Shown here piece by piece: positions 23,618 to 35,605 of a DNA stretch of 64,000 bases. A program made the position numbers and the translations under genes. The stretch covers positions 34,646,329-34,710,328 of the forward strand of contig NW_023601212.1 in assembly GCF_014898055.3 (NCBI RefSeq), read 5' to 3'. The notes under the pieces were generated by a model, which was not told the origin of the DNA, did no database searches, and worked only from the letters and a program-made list of their open reading frames with translations. How positions within the stretch are numbered: position 1 is the stretch's first letter; each line of letters starts with the position of its first letter. This DNA is from Talpa occidentalis (taxonomy: Eukaryota; Chordata; Mammalia; Eulipotyphla; Talpidae).

Positions 23618-25536
23618 TTTTACCAAAGCCTGACCTAAAGTGGGCACACAGTGAATATATGTGGAATGAATAAATATACAGAAAAGGCCACTTGACTGAG
23701 GTTTTACTTTATGCCTTTTTTTTCCAAGGTATAGCCCAAGTGTAAAATTATATATTGCTTCAGGATAAAGTGCAATTATCAGGAAGTCTTCACTGGAAAT
23801 AGCATTATTGATTTTTATAGTAAGCAGTTTTTCAAGAAGATTTCAACCCACGTTCCTTATTTAAAGTAAGGAAGGAAAAGAGTCACGGACATTATGTAAG
23901 TGATTCTAATTTACCTTTTAAAAATAAACAATCGAAGATTTCTTATCCATCTCTGGGAAAGTAAAAACATTCATTTTTTTGGAAAACATCGTCATTCTGG
24001 GGATATAAGCCAACGGATTAAAGAAGGAGTGAGGAGAGGGCAGCACCACCCCGCTGCCAAGTGTCATGACTACAGCCCAGAGGATGAACTGGGTATTCAT
24101 GAGAGGAGGATTTGTCTGACAATCAAAACACAGAAATGTAGTTTCAGGACCCTGGGATGTCTTTTCATGGCAGTGTAAAACGTTTGAGCAGTTATTCCTA
24201 CATGCTATTTTGCGCAAATAATTTTTGATACCAGGAAGAAAATTAACATTAACTTTGTTGTTACTTTTCTTGCAACTGTGATAAACATGTCAATCAAAGG
24301 TTAGTACTTTAAGTGATAAGGTGTTAGATAGAGCCCCTAGGGGCTCTGCAAGTAATCAAGTTCATTACTTAACGTGAATAGGTATGTGTGAAAATGAAAT
24401 ATATGCAAAAGTTTCCACCTATAAATGACATATTTTGATATGAAAACAATTAATTTACTTCCCACTATTTTAAGCTGTTAGCTAATGTGATGTTAGAGAA
24501 AGAAAATGAGATGCAATGAATAATGTTGTTCAAAGTGGTTATATTAACTTGAGAGTATCAATAATTGCTCAGACTACACAAATATGCAAACTATACCTTT
24601 TTAGCTGTTTCTTTTCAAAGTTTTTTACTGCAGCTGAGTGGATCAAATTACTCACTGAATTTAGAAAGCCAAAAACACAATTTGAATTACTGGAGCCTGA
24701 CACAAATAAATTGATGATAAAAATATGTTGTTTTGTTATGTTTCTATAGACTCAAATCACTCAGTGAATGATATATACATAGTCTTCCATTTTAATAATG
24801 CAGTTTGGGGTGGGAAAATCAATATACATGAAACTACATTTTAAAACACTTGCTTGGAATCTCAAGCTTTGAAATGCTTGAATGAATAAATCACGAACCG
24901 TTATCTTAAATAGCAATACATTAATAAGAACGTACTAGTTCAGGGTAAAAATAATTTGGAGTACATGTATAGAAGATGAAGCACTTCTCTAATCACAATT
25001 GTCATATTTTGAAAGAAAATTGTGCGAACTGTTTCCATTGCTTTTTAAAAGTGACATAACTTAAAAAAATCAACAAAGTAATTATTGACAGCATGTCACC
25101 ATATGAAGAGTGTCTATCCTTTTAGAAGTTTATCCCTTATCTTCATTGTATTGATTACATCATCTTTTTCAAAGACATTTCTCTGATACAGATTATTTAG
25201 AAATTTATTTTATGAAATGCTTTGGTTGATTCCCTGAAATTGTTTTCTGTTGTTATCTCAATTTATTAAAGAAGGTGTTGAAACCCGGAGTTACCGGAGG
25301 AACACATTTGTACTTCCTGACAAGGTTTGGACTAGTTCTTGTGTGTAGATGAGTCCAGTAAAACCGAGGAACATTGAAATTGACTTCAGTTAGAGTTACA
25401 AGGAATTAAAATATAGACAGTAAAAAAAAAAATCATGTCTAAAATCAGAAAACAGCTTATGGGTATGTGTGTGAAATTTTATAGGACAATTAAGAGCACA
25501 CTATAATATTCTTACGATATAGGAGGCTATTAAAAT
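22298..25536. other. Intronic sequence with a TA microsatellite
   Basis: No gene recognised. 23565-23612 is an (AT)n microsatellite followed by a T-run. 23615-23680 (GGGCACACAGTGAATATATG... GAATGAATAAATA) resembles an L2 3' end in plus orientation. 23918-24217 is open on both strands over a moderately GC-rich stretch without recognisable similarity. Confidence 0.45.
23574..23609. repeat. (TA)n microsatellite
   Basis: Uninterrupted alternating T/A followed by poly(T). Confidence 0.9.
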
Positions 25537-25547
25537 GATGCGATTTA

Positions 25548-25812
25548 GGGCCTCCCTGGTGGCGCAGCGGTTGAGTGCTGGGTTGCGAAGCTGCCCGCAG
25601 CCTCTGCAGTGCCGGTTCTATCCCCGGCTGCCAGGAGAGGGTCCCACATGGCGCGCAGACCTCTCCTGCCACCCCCTGTTCCCTCAGCAGTGTACTTCAT
25701 CAGTCTACCTGTTCTGTTCTCTGCTCTGGCTCTGGTGAATTCTCTCAACCTTCTGTGCTTCTGACTGTACCCAGTGCTTGTACAAATAAATAAATAAATC
25801 TTTAAAAAAAAA
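25548..25812 (+). mobile_element. tRNA-derived SINE, full length, younger type
   Basis: GGGCCTCCCTGGTGGCGCAG head with A box TGGCGCAGCGG and B box GGTTCTATCCCC; tail with three AAAT units, TCTTT and A-run. Target duplication gatgcgattta (25537-25547) versus gatgagattta (25813-25823). Confidence 0.94.
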
Positions 25813-25959
25813 GATGAGATTTATACTTGAAAGATATGTTAGAGGGACAGGCTCCTTATTGCTGGTCTCATTATTACTCTGCTGATTATAGGAAAAGAAA
25901 CACTTTAGAATTCAGCAAGAAGAATTCAAGTTTTCTAAGGGTGCAGACATTGAGTTATA

Positions 25960-26225
25960 AGAAGAGTAAGTTCTGGGACTCTTCTACAGTAGTTACAGCA
26001 CGGTAACTACTGTAAACCATACAGAGTTGTATATTTGAAAGTTGTAGAGAAAGTGGATGTTCTCATCTCAAAAAGAAAAAAGTAATCATGTGAAGTGATG
26101 GGAGTGTTTACTGACCCAACTATGGTAATTATTTTATGATACATTCGTATATCAAATCATCATATTGTGTGCCTTAAAATTTATACAATGCAATATATTA
26201 ATTCTATATCAATACAAATGGAAAA
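25960..26225 (+). mobile_element. Old L1 3' end
   Basis: It contains the familiar old-L1 3'UTR run: TTGTATATTTGAAAGTTG, a TTCTCATCTCAAAAAG segment and ATATCAAATCATCATATTG followed by a CCTTAAAATTTATACAATG-type end. Diverged and without a clear tail. Confidence 0.75.
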
Positions 26226-26630
26226 AAAATTATTTCTCTGAAATGACCAAAAAAAGATGTCCAATTCCCTTAGCAAGAGCTTACTGAAGGTTTATTCAAA
26301 GACTTTATCCAAAGCACTCGTGTGTGCCGATTTTCTTCTTAGAAACCAGCTAAGCCCCTGTAATGGGTCAATGTGCTTTAGACACTCAATTGCCTTCTCC
26401 AGACGGTGTCTTTTAAGCACAGGTGCTAAATGGAGAGTCTTTCTGAGGCTTACTCACCCTTTGACAGGAACTTGGCAATCCAGGCAGTTCTTAGAACTGA
26501 CTGCTCTGTGGGATTCATGAAAAGTTATTTACAAAGCTTCAATTGTTCAGGTCAAAACCCCAAACTGTCAACATAGGGTAGTAGTAGGAGGGAGAAAGAA
26601 TGAGAGTTTGAGCTTAAATCAGTCTTAGAA

Positions 26631-26686
26631 AGTTAAGGGAAAATATTTCTTGGATTCTAGTTAAGGGAAAATATTTCTTGGATTCT
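26631..26686 (+). repeat. Perfect 28-bp tandem duplication
   Basis: 26631-26658 and 26659-26686 are identical, beginning agttaagggaaaata and ending tggattct. A head-to-tail duplication in otherwise unique sequence. Confidence 0.93.
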
Positions 26687-26889
26687 ATAAGTATGCATTT
26701 AAAAATTTCACGTAGCTTAAATAATTACTGCCTTATCATTTTTTTTGGATGCCCTCAAGAATAACTAGTGCATAGGTTTGCAATTAATATTTTTTAATAT
26801 AATGTAAACATATATCTTAGAAGCAAACAACTTTCCAAGACTGAATCAGGAAGAAACAGAAAACTGGAACAGACCAGTTCCAAGCAAGG

Positions 26890-27475
26890 AAATTTAAATA
26901 GTAATCAGAAGTCTCCCAAAAAACAAAAAGCCCACAGTCAGACTGTTTCAATAGTGTGTACTACCATATCTTCAAAAAGAAACTAATACCTATCTTTCTC
27001 AGAAAATTGTGGAAATGGGAATGCTTACAAACATATTTTATGAGGCCAATATAACACTGATTACAAAAATGAATAAGGACCTCATAAAATAAGAAAGCTC
27101 CAGACCAATATCCCTGATGAACACAGATGAACAATTTCTCAAATCTTGCAAATCTTGCAAACAATTAAAGGGATGATACTTCATGACCAAGTGGGATTTA
27201 TTACAGGAACGCAAGGATGGTTAATATTCACAAATTGATCAAAGCCATTCACCACATCAACAAAAGGAAAGATGAAATCATATGATATCAGTAGATACAG
27301 AAAAAACATTTGATAAGATATTACTGTAACAAAGACTCTCAATAAAATGGGGATTGAATGAATCTACCTCAACATAACAAAGGCCACATACAATAAAACC
27401 ACAGCTAACATCATACTCATTGGTAAAAACTGAAAGCTTTTTCACACCTAAAAGGGTTATCTCAATTAAAAAAAA
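26890..27475 (+). pseudogene. Old L1 ORF2 fragment (reverse transcriptase region)
   Basis: Plus-strand conceptual translation shows remnants such as HDQVGFITGTQGWL and TTSTKGKMKSYDISVDTEK-like text with stops and shifts. This is the fingers/palm part of L1 reverse transcriptase, also seen intact in frame at 6100-6420 (minus). No TSD was found. Confidence 0.78.
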
Positions 27476-27479
27476 AAGA

Positions 27480-28690
27480 CAATTAAAAAAAACTATGGAA
27501 AAAATCTTCCAAATTGTGACAGCTTATAGTTCCGAAAGTTCCATACTAGAAATAAATAGAAAAGGTACCACAGTCTCAAAAATAAAATAATGTAACATAA
27601 AATAAAAGGATAACAAGAGAAGAACATTATGTCATTTCCTTTACAGCTTCACTGAGCCCTTAAAAGAAACACTGCATGCCTTCTTACTTTTCACTTTTTT
27701 GAAGTCTAGTATACTTGAGGAATCAAACTAAAAGCATCTAGTTTGGGACTCTTCAGTATTAAGGTGAAATATCTAAAACATACTTTGGTTTATAATTTTA
27801 TATGAGTATTTAAGTTAGTTTCATAAATAAACCTCCAAATTAGTAAGTTTACTACTACAAGCCAAACCATTCAATTATGCAGGTAAACCACATGTAGCAA
27901 ATTAACCAACAAAACAGCATGCTATAATATTATCTAACCACCTAGCTTATTGTACATAAATATGAGCAAATATCTTTAAAACCACTAGATGGCATTCATT
28001 CACTGTACTTTTGGCCAAACAGAGCATTCCAAAGCTTTATCATGATATGCAGGGTTGGGAAAAAGGCAAATGTTATCCCGTACTTGATGATATTTTCCTG
28101 TTATTTAACACAATGACAAAGCTCATTTTATCTTTTCCTGCCTGCTTCAGATCAAATCAAATATTTATTGAAAGCTTTATTCAAGTTCTTCCTTTGTAAA
28201 AAGACTTGGGAAAACATCTTCACTATGATTGCAATACATTTACCTATAAGATCTAGAAGAAAATATGCAATGTATGCCACTGAATTTTCTTTTCCTGTGT
28301 TGTGTTGTGATTTCATGTTGCTAATTCTCATGCAGGTACTTCTCAAAAACACATAATCAAAAATACTGAACTTTTCTTATATTTCAGATGGCATTAATAG
28401 TCAAAATTAATGTTTATAAAAATAGGAGACCAAGAATTCTTGATTATTCATGAAAGACCTTTTCTGTTGCCTATGTCTAAAAAATGTGTGAGAAACAGTG
28501 CTCCTCACTACAATGAGACCTAAGATCCAATATGGTCTTCAGTAAGAGAGGATTATGATTTAGTCTTGGAGATTAATCATGCAATGAAGACTTGCAAGCT
28601 CTTTATTTCAGACTAAATGGTTGTGAGAAGGTTCCTAAGGACAAATGCATCACAGGTCAATTTTTTGTAAGGTCTATTTCATAGTAGGTC
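27480..28690. other. Intronic sequence close to the 185-nt exon
   Basis: AT-rich, no repeat named, no extra exon recognised. Open frames around 28010-28360 lack any recognisable similarity. Confidence 0.4.
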
Positions 28691-28723
28691 TATATTAATA
28701 ATAGTATAATATCCAGAACTTAC

Positions 28724-28908
28724 CTGTTCTAATATGTTTTGAAGTCTCTCTATCTCACAGTCTATTACAAATTTCTTCTCTTGCCTTCTATCAAGTTCTT
28801 CTAGAAGTTGCCTATAGCTGACATCATTAAAATTTTCCACACATATTGCACTGACATGCCAACCATTTTGTCCTGCTTTTTCCATAATAGCTTGAAGTAT
28901 CGAGTACC
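28724..28908 (-). CDS. GRIA4: GRIA4 internal coding exon (185 nt), GluA4 amino-terminal domain
   Basis: GluA4 is a subunit of the tetrameric AMPA-type glutamate-gated cation channel at excitatory synapses. This exon encodes part of the extracellular amino-terminal domain, which guides subunit assembly. Seen: on the minus strand the exon follows a pyrimidine-rich acceptor ending TTTCAATAG and stops at CAG|GTAAGT. It starts with GG, completing a glycine codon begun in the upstream exon, then has 61 sense codons: [16 protein letters not shown], then [20 protein letters not shown], then [16 protein letters not shown]. No stop or frameshift interrupts it. Paralogue choice: as I recall them, GluA1 and GluA2 have a different, in GluA2 longer, insert where this reads NFNDVSYR, and GluA3 reads VGNIKDV there. 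The 185-nt length is 12 nt shorter than the homologous GRIA2 exon (197 nt as I recall), matching that 4-residue gap. Exon rank is probably 4 in GRIA2-style numbering; rank depends on the transcript. Confidence 0.95.
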
Positions 28909-29009
28909 CTATTGAAAGAGAAAAAAAAAAAAAAAAGCTTTTACTCCATGTTGGTAACTTAGGTGCTGAATCAACATCACCATTTTTATGTACCAAAATA
29001 TACAATGAA

Positions 29010-32000
29010 TGAATAGAAATTTAAAAATCTGAGTGGTTATTTCTGTATCCTTTGTTCTTCCTTTTTTTATTCAGGTAAATAACATTCATTAAAATACTGT
29101 TTGAATTAAGTAGGAACACCATAACTTGAGTAAGTTCTCAAAAACTCTCTATTGATGAATATTACATTGCTCTAGACACATTTTTTTTATGAACTAAACC
29201 TAAAACCAAATTCAGCCCCACCTGCAGTCAATAGCAATTTCATGAACCTCTTTTATTATTTTACTCACTTGACAGAATTAATTTTGAACAACTGTTTTGA
29301 TCATCCCCTTGAGCAAATAAGTAATAATGTTTTCAGGCTCAGAATGGACGAGAAGATGTAAAATAAACAGTGCAATAGCATTTATTGAGATTCCATTATT
29401 ATAAGTGGAAAAGGTACTATTTCTAATCTTGGCAGGGAACGATGTAGATTGGGGGTCAACTGAATGACAACTCAGTGAGACATTGGATACTAAAAGTCAT
29501 AACCAAGTAGAGGAGATAGACATTCAAATAAATAAATGAGATCTATTTTAGAAAAGTATAATGACAGCTGTACTCAAGGTAAACTGCTGATCCAAGGGAC
29601 AGCTGAATCTGGATGGGACAAGGAAAAATACCACAGACAAGAAACAAATTGAGTTGGCATTTAAAGGTTGAGTGGGCACATCCAAAATTGCTGAAGGAGG
29701 GGTGGTTATCAGTTGGAGACAGCCTTCTAAGGAGGATTCAGTGGTCTCCACTGTGTTCTAGGTCCATTTCTCTCTGCATGAGGAAGAAAAGTCTTGGGTG
29801 ATGAAAGAAGGAGTAAACTGGTGAAACAAGTTCTTAGAATATTTCTTCAAGCCCTCCTTGTCTTGAAATCTTGATTTATGCATCACTCAGTTTTGAATTG
29901 GAATGTGAAAGAAGGGAAGTGATTCTTTGAAAAAACCTTTCTTAAACAAGGCTTGGTTAGGATCACAGTCTGTTATTTTTATCTCTTGTGTCTTAGCATT
30001 ATGAACTATGCTAGTCCTCTTTAAAAAGGTCTAACACTTACTTGAGCCCATTTGGTAGCAGCTGCACATAGTTTCTCCCCTCCTTAATCTCTAGAGTAGT
30101 GGAGAACTGGGTGAATTAAAAGTAAAGATTTAAAATGAATATATAGCACTTGCAAGATAAGAATACATATTCCATTTCTGATTTTTATGTGAATCAGATT
30201 CAAGGATTTTGATTTTGGGGTGTTTTCTACCTATCAGTTTCAAACATTACGGATGCTCAGTTAATATCAGCAGATGGAACTGATGATGAGATCATATTTG
30301 AAGTATAAATTACCTGATAACCTGCCAAATGAAATACTGCAGCAGTCAGGATTCATTTTTATCTAAATGAAAAAAAAAAAAAATCCCCAAAGAGGAAGAA
30401 AGCAGGCATGTTAATTACTGTATAATTATTCTGGTACAGCTATTGCTGTATTCAGTCTTTCCTTTTGTAATGTGTGCCTGCAATTATCTTTTTGAGTCTT
30501 ACCTTGATGCCCCCTCACCCATCCCACATCCAGTATGCTCTCGTTTCTTATTTGATGCACGTGTCACAGGAAAGTCTGCTCCTATCTTAATGTAGGTATT
30601 CATTCCTCATTTATTCTGTTGCTGGGACTTACTCTCTAATAGTAAGTGAGGGACTGTTCCTATTGTTCTTTTTTGACACCTATGAATATGTTCTTTTAAA
30701 ATATACCAACTGACATTGTTCTCTTTTTCTCCTTTGATTTACGGATATACCAAAATAATTCAGAGATTATTTTTGTTTGTTTAATTTTTTGAGTGTTGTA
30801 AAAATGGCAAATATTGGCCACAGATATTGCAGTAGTCTTCTTGCTCCCTGGCATCAATTCACAGGTTGGCACAGTTCTTGAGATATTGTCATATTTTTCC
30901 TTGCATCATGTGGCTGGTTATCAGGCTACAAGTCAGTACTGGCGTTCATGTTGTTATGCTACTGCCAACAGGATTTTTACAGAATGTAGAACTGCACACC
31001 TTCTGATGAAATTTGCTTATGTTCGCAGTTGTATAACAGATATTGAAAGATTTCACACTAATAAATCAAAGCTATAACTCAAATTCAACATTTCATTATC
31101 TGATTTTTCAGATTTACAAATGACACTAGAGTTGAAATAAGACAAAACCTTAGGACACAATCTTTGTAAATGGCAAAGAAAGTTGGCGGCCTAAAAACAA
31201 CCATTAATCATAGTCAGAAATAAATGGCATATATTCAATATAGTGTAAAGGACACACAGTTACAGTTTCAGAGAAATGTGAAAATGTGAATTTTTTTATA
31301 AGTTGTGTTTGATTTTAATGTTTTCTTATTTATTGCTACTCAGATGTGTATTTATTTGCCACAATATTATTTATTGTAACTTGGAGAAAATACTGGTGTT
31401 GAATCTATGATTATGTAATTTGGCAGTTATATAAACTAGAAAATCACAAGTCAAGTCAAACTAATTCTGCAGCTATGATTTCTATCTTCTAGTTATGAGA
31501 AAACCTGTAATACAATATTGTTGGCCAGAAAATGAAAACCAGTTTTAGGTGAATATCATATGATAATAGGGAATTCATTACTATCAAGAATTGTTTAAAT
31601 CATGTTTCTTCTTTTAAAAGATAACATTTTAATTTAATATAATTTATTGAAAACCTGCTACACCCAAGATCTCTAAGCTATGTCAAGATAAACAAAGATG
31701 TGATTGTGAGTCTTGTCTTAACAAGGAATTAACTATATAACAAAACTGATCCTTAGGTAACTAACTGTTATACACACTGTATAGTATTATATAATTATAT
31801 TTCAAAGAACAAAATAATTTTATTAGCAACAGTTGTAAGAGCATACAATGGACAAAATCACATTATTGCATTATAATAATTAAAAACCTTTTCATAGCTA
31901 TAAAAGAACATTATTAATTATACAAACACAAATACATGTAAAATATTTTAAAAAATGTAGTGCCCTGTAATGGTATTTCTATTATCCTAAATAGGGTCAT

Positions 32001-32240
32001 CCAAATGTAAGCAGTCTTGAGCTACTGCATCTTTACATATGAACAATTTTTTTATCATTTATGATTATGACCTACTTTGGATATAGTACCATTCAGAGGT
32101 ATGCCTATGAGAAAGGCAAGCTGGTTTTATTTATTCGATGTACTGTTTTGCAAGAGTAATATGATTTAACTAGTTGTACACAGAGGGGAAGGAGAAACAG
32201 GAGAAATTTATGTTAAGGGATTGTTATTTTTTTAAAAAAT
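29010..32240. other. Intronic sequence upstream of the 185-nt exon
   Basis: No gene recognised. 31650-31750 may be an old L2 remnant in minus orientation. The 87-codon frame at 30814-31077 has no recognisable domain. Confidence 0.4.
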
Positions 32241-32244
32241 GAAA

Positions 32245-32728
32245 ACTCTATAAAACCTTCACTTAATGCTGCAATGAAGATAGGTGTGCATATATCTCTT
32301 CAAATCCTGTTGCAATGCTATTTAAAATTACAGAAACAACCTAAGTGCCTAATGCTGATGAGTAAATAAAATAGATGTGGAATACTACTCAGCTATAAAA
32401 AAGATGAAATCTTCTCATTTGTGACATGAATAGAAATGAAGGGGATTATGCTAAATGAAATAAGTTAAAAGGAGAAAGACAATTACAGGTGATTTCACTC
32501 ATGTGAAACACAAAGAAACAGGTGAAACTAAGCCAAAACAAACCCTTGCAATATAAATACAGAACTGAGGCTACTGAAGAGGGGAGGAAGAGCATGGGGA
32601 ACAAAGGGAAAAGGAGGCCCAAAGGTCTATGGTGGAGGACTATGGGTGTTTTGCTGGTGGTGTGGTGTGGTAACAACTGAAGAGGTGTGATACTATTCCC
32701 CTAAAAGCATATACATTCTGTACAGATA
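32245..32728 (+). mobile_element. Old L1 3' end (ORF2 end and 3'UTR)
   Basis: The plus strand carries the ACCTAAGTGCC...GTGGAATACTACTCAGCTATAAA end of ORF2 and the 3'UTR text ACTAAGCCAAAACAAACCC, GAACTGAGGCTACTGAAGAG and GGTCTATGGTGGAGG. The same landmarks recur at 43920-44240 and 48500-48700. Followed directly by an AT microsatellite. Confidence 0.85.
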
Positions 32729-32729
32729 C

Positions 32730-32771
<42 letters not shown>
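32729..32771. repeat. (AT)n microsatellite
   Basis: About 21 AT units immediately downstream of the L1 3' end. Confidence 0.93.
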
Positions 32772-32773
<2 letters not shown>

Positions 32774-34039
32774 CCATACAGTATTGTAAACTGTTACTGC
32801 CTCAGGAAACCCTTTAACCAGGTAAGGACAGAAAATTGTCCACATTGTTTTAGTCGGCAGTCAATTTGTACATTCAACAGTAGCAGTGTCAAAGGAATAC
32901 TTGATACAGTAGTTACATTTCAGAGGTGTGGGGACTTGTGCAAAAAGTGGGTAAGGGGAGGATATAGAAATTATTAAGGAATATCAACAGGATAATGAAG
33001 TCATGTGATGATGGGTATGTCATTTTGATGGATTTGGGATAAAGAAACATCTAGGTCATGGAAAACTGGCTTGGATAGGAAAGGACTTGGATCTGACCCC
33101 TGGGAGTTGTTGAGCTGAAGAGGATAGTGCCCAAGGGAGACAGTGACAGCATGCCCTTGCTCAAATCAAAGCCTCTCTCCCTAACCTTGTCAATTGCTAT
33201 GCAGGTGCCCACCATTTCACCATTAGTTTCTCTGGTTTGGTGCAATTACTAACTTCCTAAACTAGTATGATTGAACAGAATCTGCGTGTTTGTGGCAGTC
33301 TACTGTGCTACATATCACCTTGACAGAAGAGGAATAAGATTCTGTAATCCTTACTGCATTTAATGCCACTATGCTGGAACCGTAGAGCAGATTTAGTAAC
33401 CATTTAGTTTGGACTCTTTCCAAAGCTGCTTAGGTACTGAAATAAACTGTTCAAAGGCTACAATCTGAATTCTAAGGTCTCAGCACACAGGAGTGACTAA
33501 CATTAGAACATGGTTAAAATTATCTGCAGCTGTGACTATAGCAATTATTTATGCCATAGTTCAAAAAGGACTTAGTGAAAATAAAAAAGATCTTTTAACA
33601 TACAGTTTCAAGTTATATCTATAAACCTGAGATAAGATGGAGAGCTCTGAGTTTTCCCTTTTCTACAGACAAGCAAGAATAAAAATAGCAAATTTGTCTT
33701 TATAGATTTCCCCTAAGATCTTTCATATTTTCTGACAATATCATTTATTGTCTTCTGACCCCTACTTTACAGTTTTCATATTTAATTCAGATGACATCTT
33801 ATAAAGGAATCTGATACTTTAGAGCTTTACAATTTTGTCAGCTGAAATTGAGCCTAACTCTGATAAATACAGGTATGTAAGTAGGTATTTTCAAAGACTT
33901 ACCACATGTTCAAGACACTAAACACTTGGAGGCATGCCCTAACACATTCCCGCCCTCCCCCTACCCATACTTAATTCTCTTAGGCTTTGCTAGAGGTGAC
34001 CACAGAGAATTTTATGTGAATAAAAAGGATAGCTGAGTA

Positions 34040-34745
34040 CACTGTTTACACAGCAACTAGACTGATCTTTGTAAACCTAAACTCTACTTATGGCACTTCC
34101 TTGCATAAAGCTTTCAATATTTTTCTAATCTGTTGTGACAATGCCAAAATCTGGTCATAGTTGTCCCCTGTCTCTCTCCAGTCTCCTTTTGTTTAATTAT
34201 CCTCCTTGCTTTCTACCCTTCAGCAACACTACCTGTCCAAATATTCCAGGAGATACTGTACAGCTCCATCCCAGTGTCTTTGCACAAGTTACTGCATACT
34301 TTAATGTTTTCTTTCATTTTTGCCTTCTATCCATCTCAAATCTCATCTTAAGCATCACACACCCCTTAATAGATAACTTCCCCTTCATACAACTTTCTGT
34401 ACATTTCTTTCAGATTTGTTTTAAACCACAGTTACTATTTCTACACAGTAAATTCTCACTGAAAGTTGTTATAAGTTCTCAGAAAATGGAACTTGAACAA
34501 GACAATATATGATGAAAGTTGGTCCTTCGATTATATTTTTTGGTTAACATTGATCAAGATGGTTTTTCCTCATAAACATTAGAAAACAAAATTGAATGAA
34601 AATACTTTACTGGAAATCTGCTGTATTTGAATGATGACCCAGTGAATGTCTTTTCCTTATACTATACTGTAGGCTCCATGATGGAGGGACTATTTCTATA
34701 CCTACCTCAGTACCTAGTCAAGCATATGCCCTCTGTAACTAACCA
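34040..34745 (+). repeat. L2 (LINE-2) fragment
   Basis: Typical L2 3' region landmarks in order: a CAACTAGACTGATCTTTGTAAA start, CAGTGTCTTTGCACAAGTTACTG, a TCTCATCTTAAGCATCACAC segment, ACTGTAGGCTCCATGATGGAGG and CCTCAGTACCTAGTCAAG. A 125-codon open frame at 34135-34512 lies wholly inside it and is not a gene. Confidence 0.8.
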
Positions 34746-34984
34746 ATGAACTTCAGCCAAGTCTATATTTCTTTACCCTAACCAGCTTTTCAGCCAACAA
34801 AATTTAACTCCTTTTGTTCTCAATCCCAATCCCCCAAACCTCCACAATCTCACTCTCTTTTTTAATCAGGGAGGTAGATTTGAGTATCTTTTGCCAATCA
34901 GTTTGCAATTAATCTTTTCATCTCTCAAATCCTGATGTCATAATTTGGTCCCTGCACGTTGGGTAGCATGTTCACTGAAAACCT

Positions 34985-35125
34985 GGTATGAAATCTGTGA
35001 AATAGGTACTTCCATATCCATCTTACAGGTGAAGAAATGGAGATAAAATTAGGTTATGTAATTTATATAAAATCATCACCCTGATAAGTGGCAGAGCTAT
35101 GATCTGACTCATGCTTTCCATGCTC
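34985..35125 (+). repeat. MIR SINE fragment
   Basis: Core MIR text: CATCTTACAGGTGAAGAAATGG, a TTAGGTTATGTAATTT segment, then AAGTGGCAGAGCTATGATCTG. Confidence 0.82.
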
Positions 35126-35304
35126 CTGTAGAAGGACATTTAAGCATACTTTAGGGACAGCAGGAGATGAAACTGAAAAGGAAGGGTGAGACTGTTTTAT
35201 AAAGGCCTTGAATAACAGCCATCATCAATTCTACTTAGTCTCTCACAAGCACAAAATAATTAAGCATATTCTGTCAGTGCTATCTTCAAAAATATGAAGA
35301 ATTT

Positions 35305-35605
35305 GACCATTTATCCCCATCTTTACTGGCACCACCCACATCCAAAACACCCTTGCCTCTTGTCTGGTGATTACAATAGCCTGCCTACAGGTTACCTTGC
35401 ACTGCCTTTGCCACCTTGAGACTATTTATAGCATAGCTGCAAGCAAGCAAGATCCTATCACTTGGGGCTCAAAATCCTCAAATTCTTTCCAGTTGCCTGC
35501 AAGGACCTGCATTATTGACCTCATCTACTGCTAACTCACTCTCAAACATCATGAACAAACTGGCCTCTTAGCAGTTAGGACAACCTGCCAGGTGCATTTG
35601 AAAGA
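35305..35605 (+). repeat. L2 fragment
   Basis: CTGGTGATTACAATAGCCTG, then TTCCAGTTGCCTGCAAGGAC and a CTGCATTATTGACCTC end match the L2 region upstream of its 3' terminus. It overlaps in L2 coordinates with the start of the fragment at 34040, so it is a separate insertion or a rearranged piece. Confidence 0.75.

Larger units (their letters stand above)
1011..28723 (-). other. GRIA4: Complete GRIA4 intron between the 185-nt and 54-nt exons
   Basis: This 27,713-bp phase-0 intron has a GTAAGT donor at its high-coordinate end and a pyrimidine-rich TTCTTCACAG acceptor at its low-coordinate end. It contains the full-length L1, the inverted L1, eight SINE copies, old L1 pieces and unique AT-rich DNA. 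The L1 lies in gene sense, so its internal polyadenylation signals would sit in the pre-mRNA. No additional exon was recognised in it. Confidence 0.9.

Noticed and set aside
26257..26520. 87-codon plus-strand frame next to an old L1 3' end
   Set aside because: No recognisable domain and no exon boundaries. It could be a remnant of an unknown repeat but nothing supports a gene.
30814..31077. 87-codon plus-strand frame
   Set aside because: No recognisable motif, splice context or coding-like composition. Frames of this length are expected by chance in 64 kb.
34135..34512. 125-codon plus-strand frame
   Set aside because: It lies wholly inside an L2 fragment and reads CT-rich 3'-region sequence; no protein similarity recognised.
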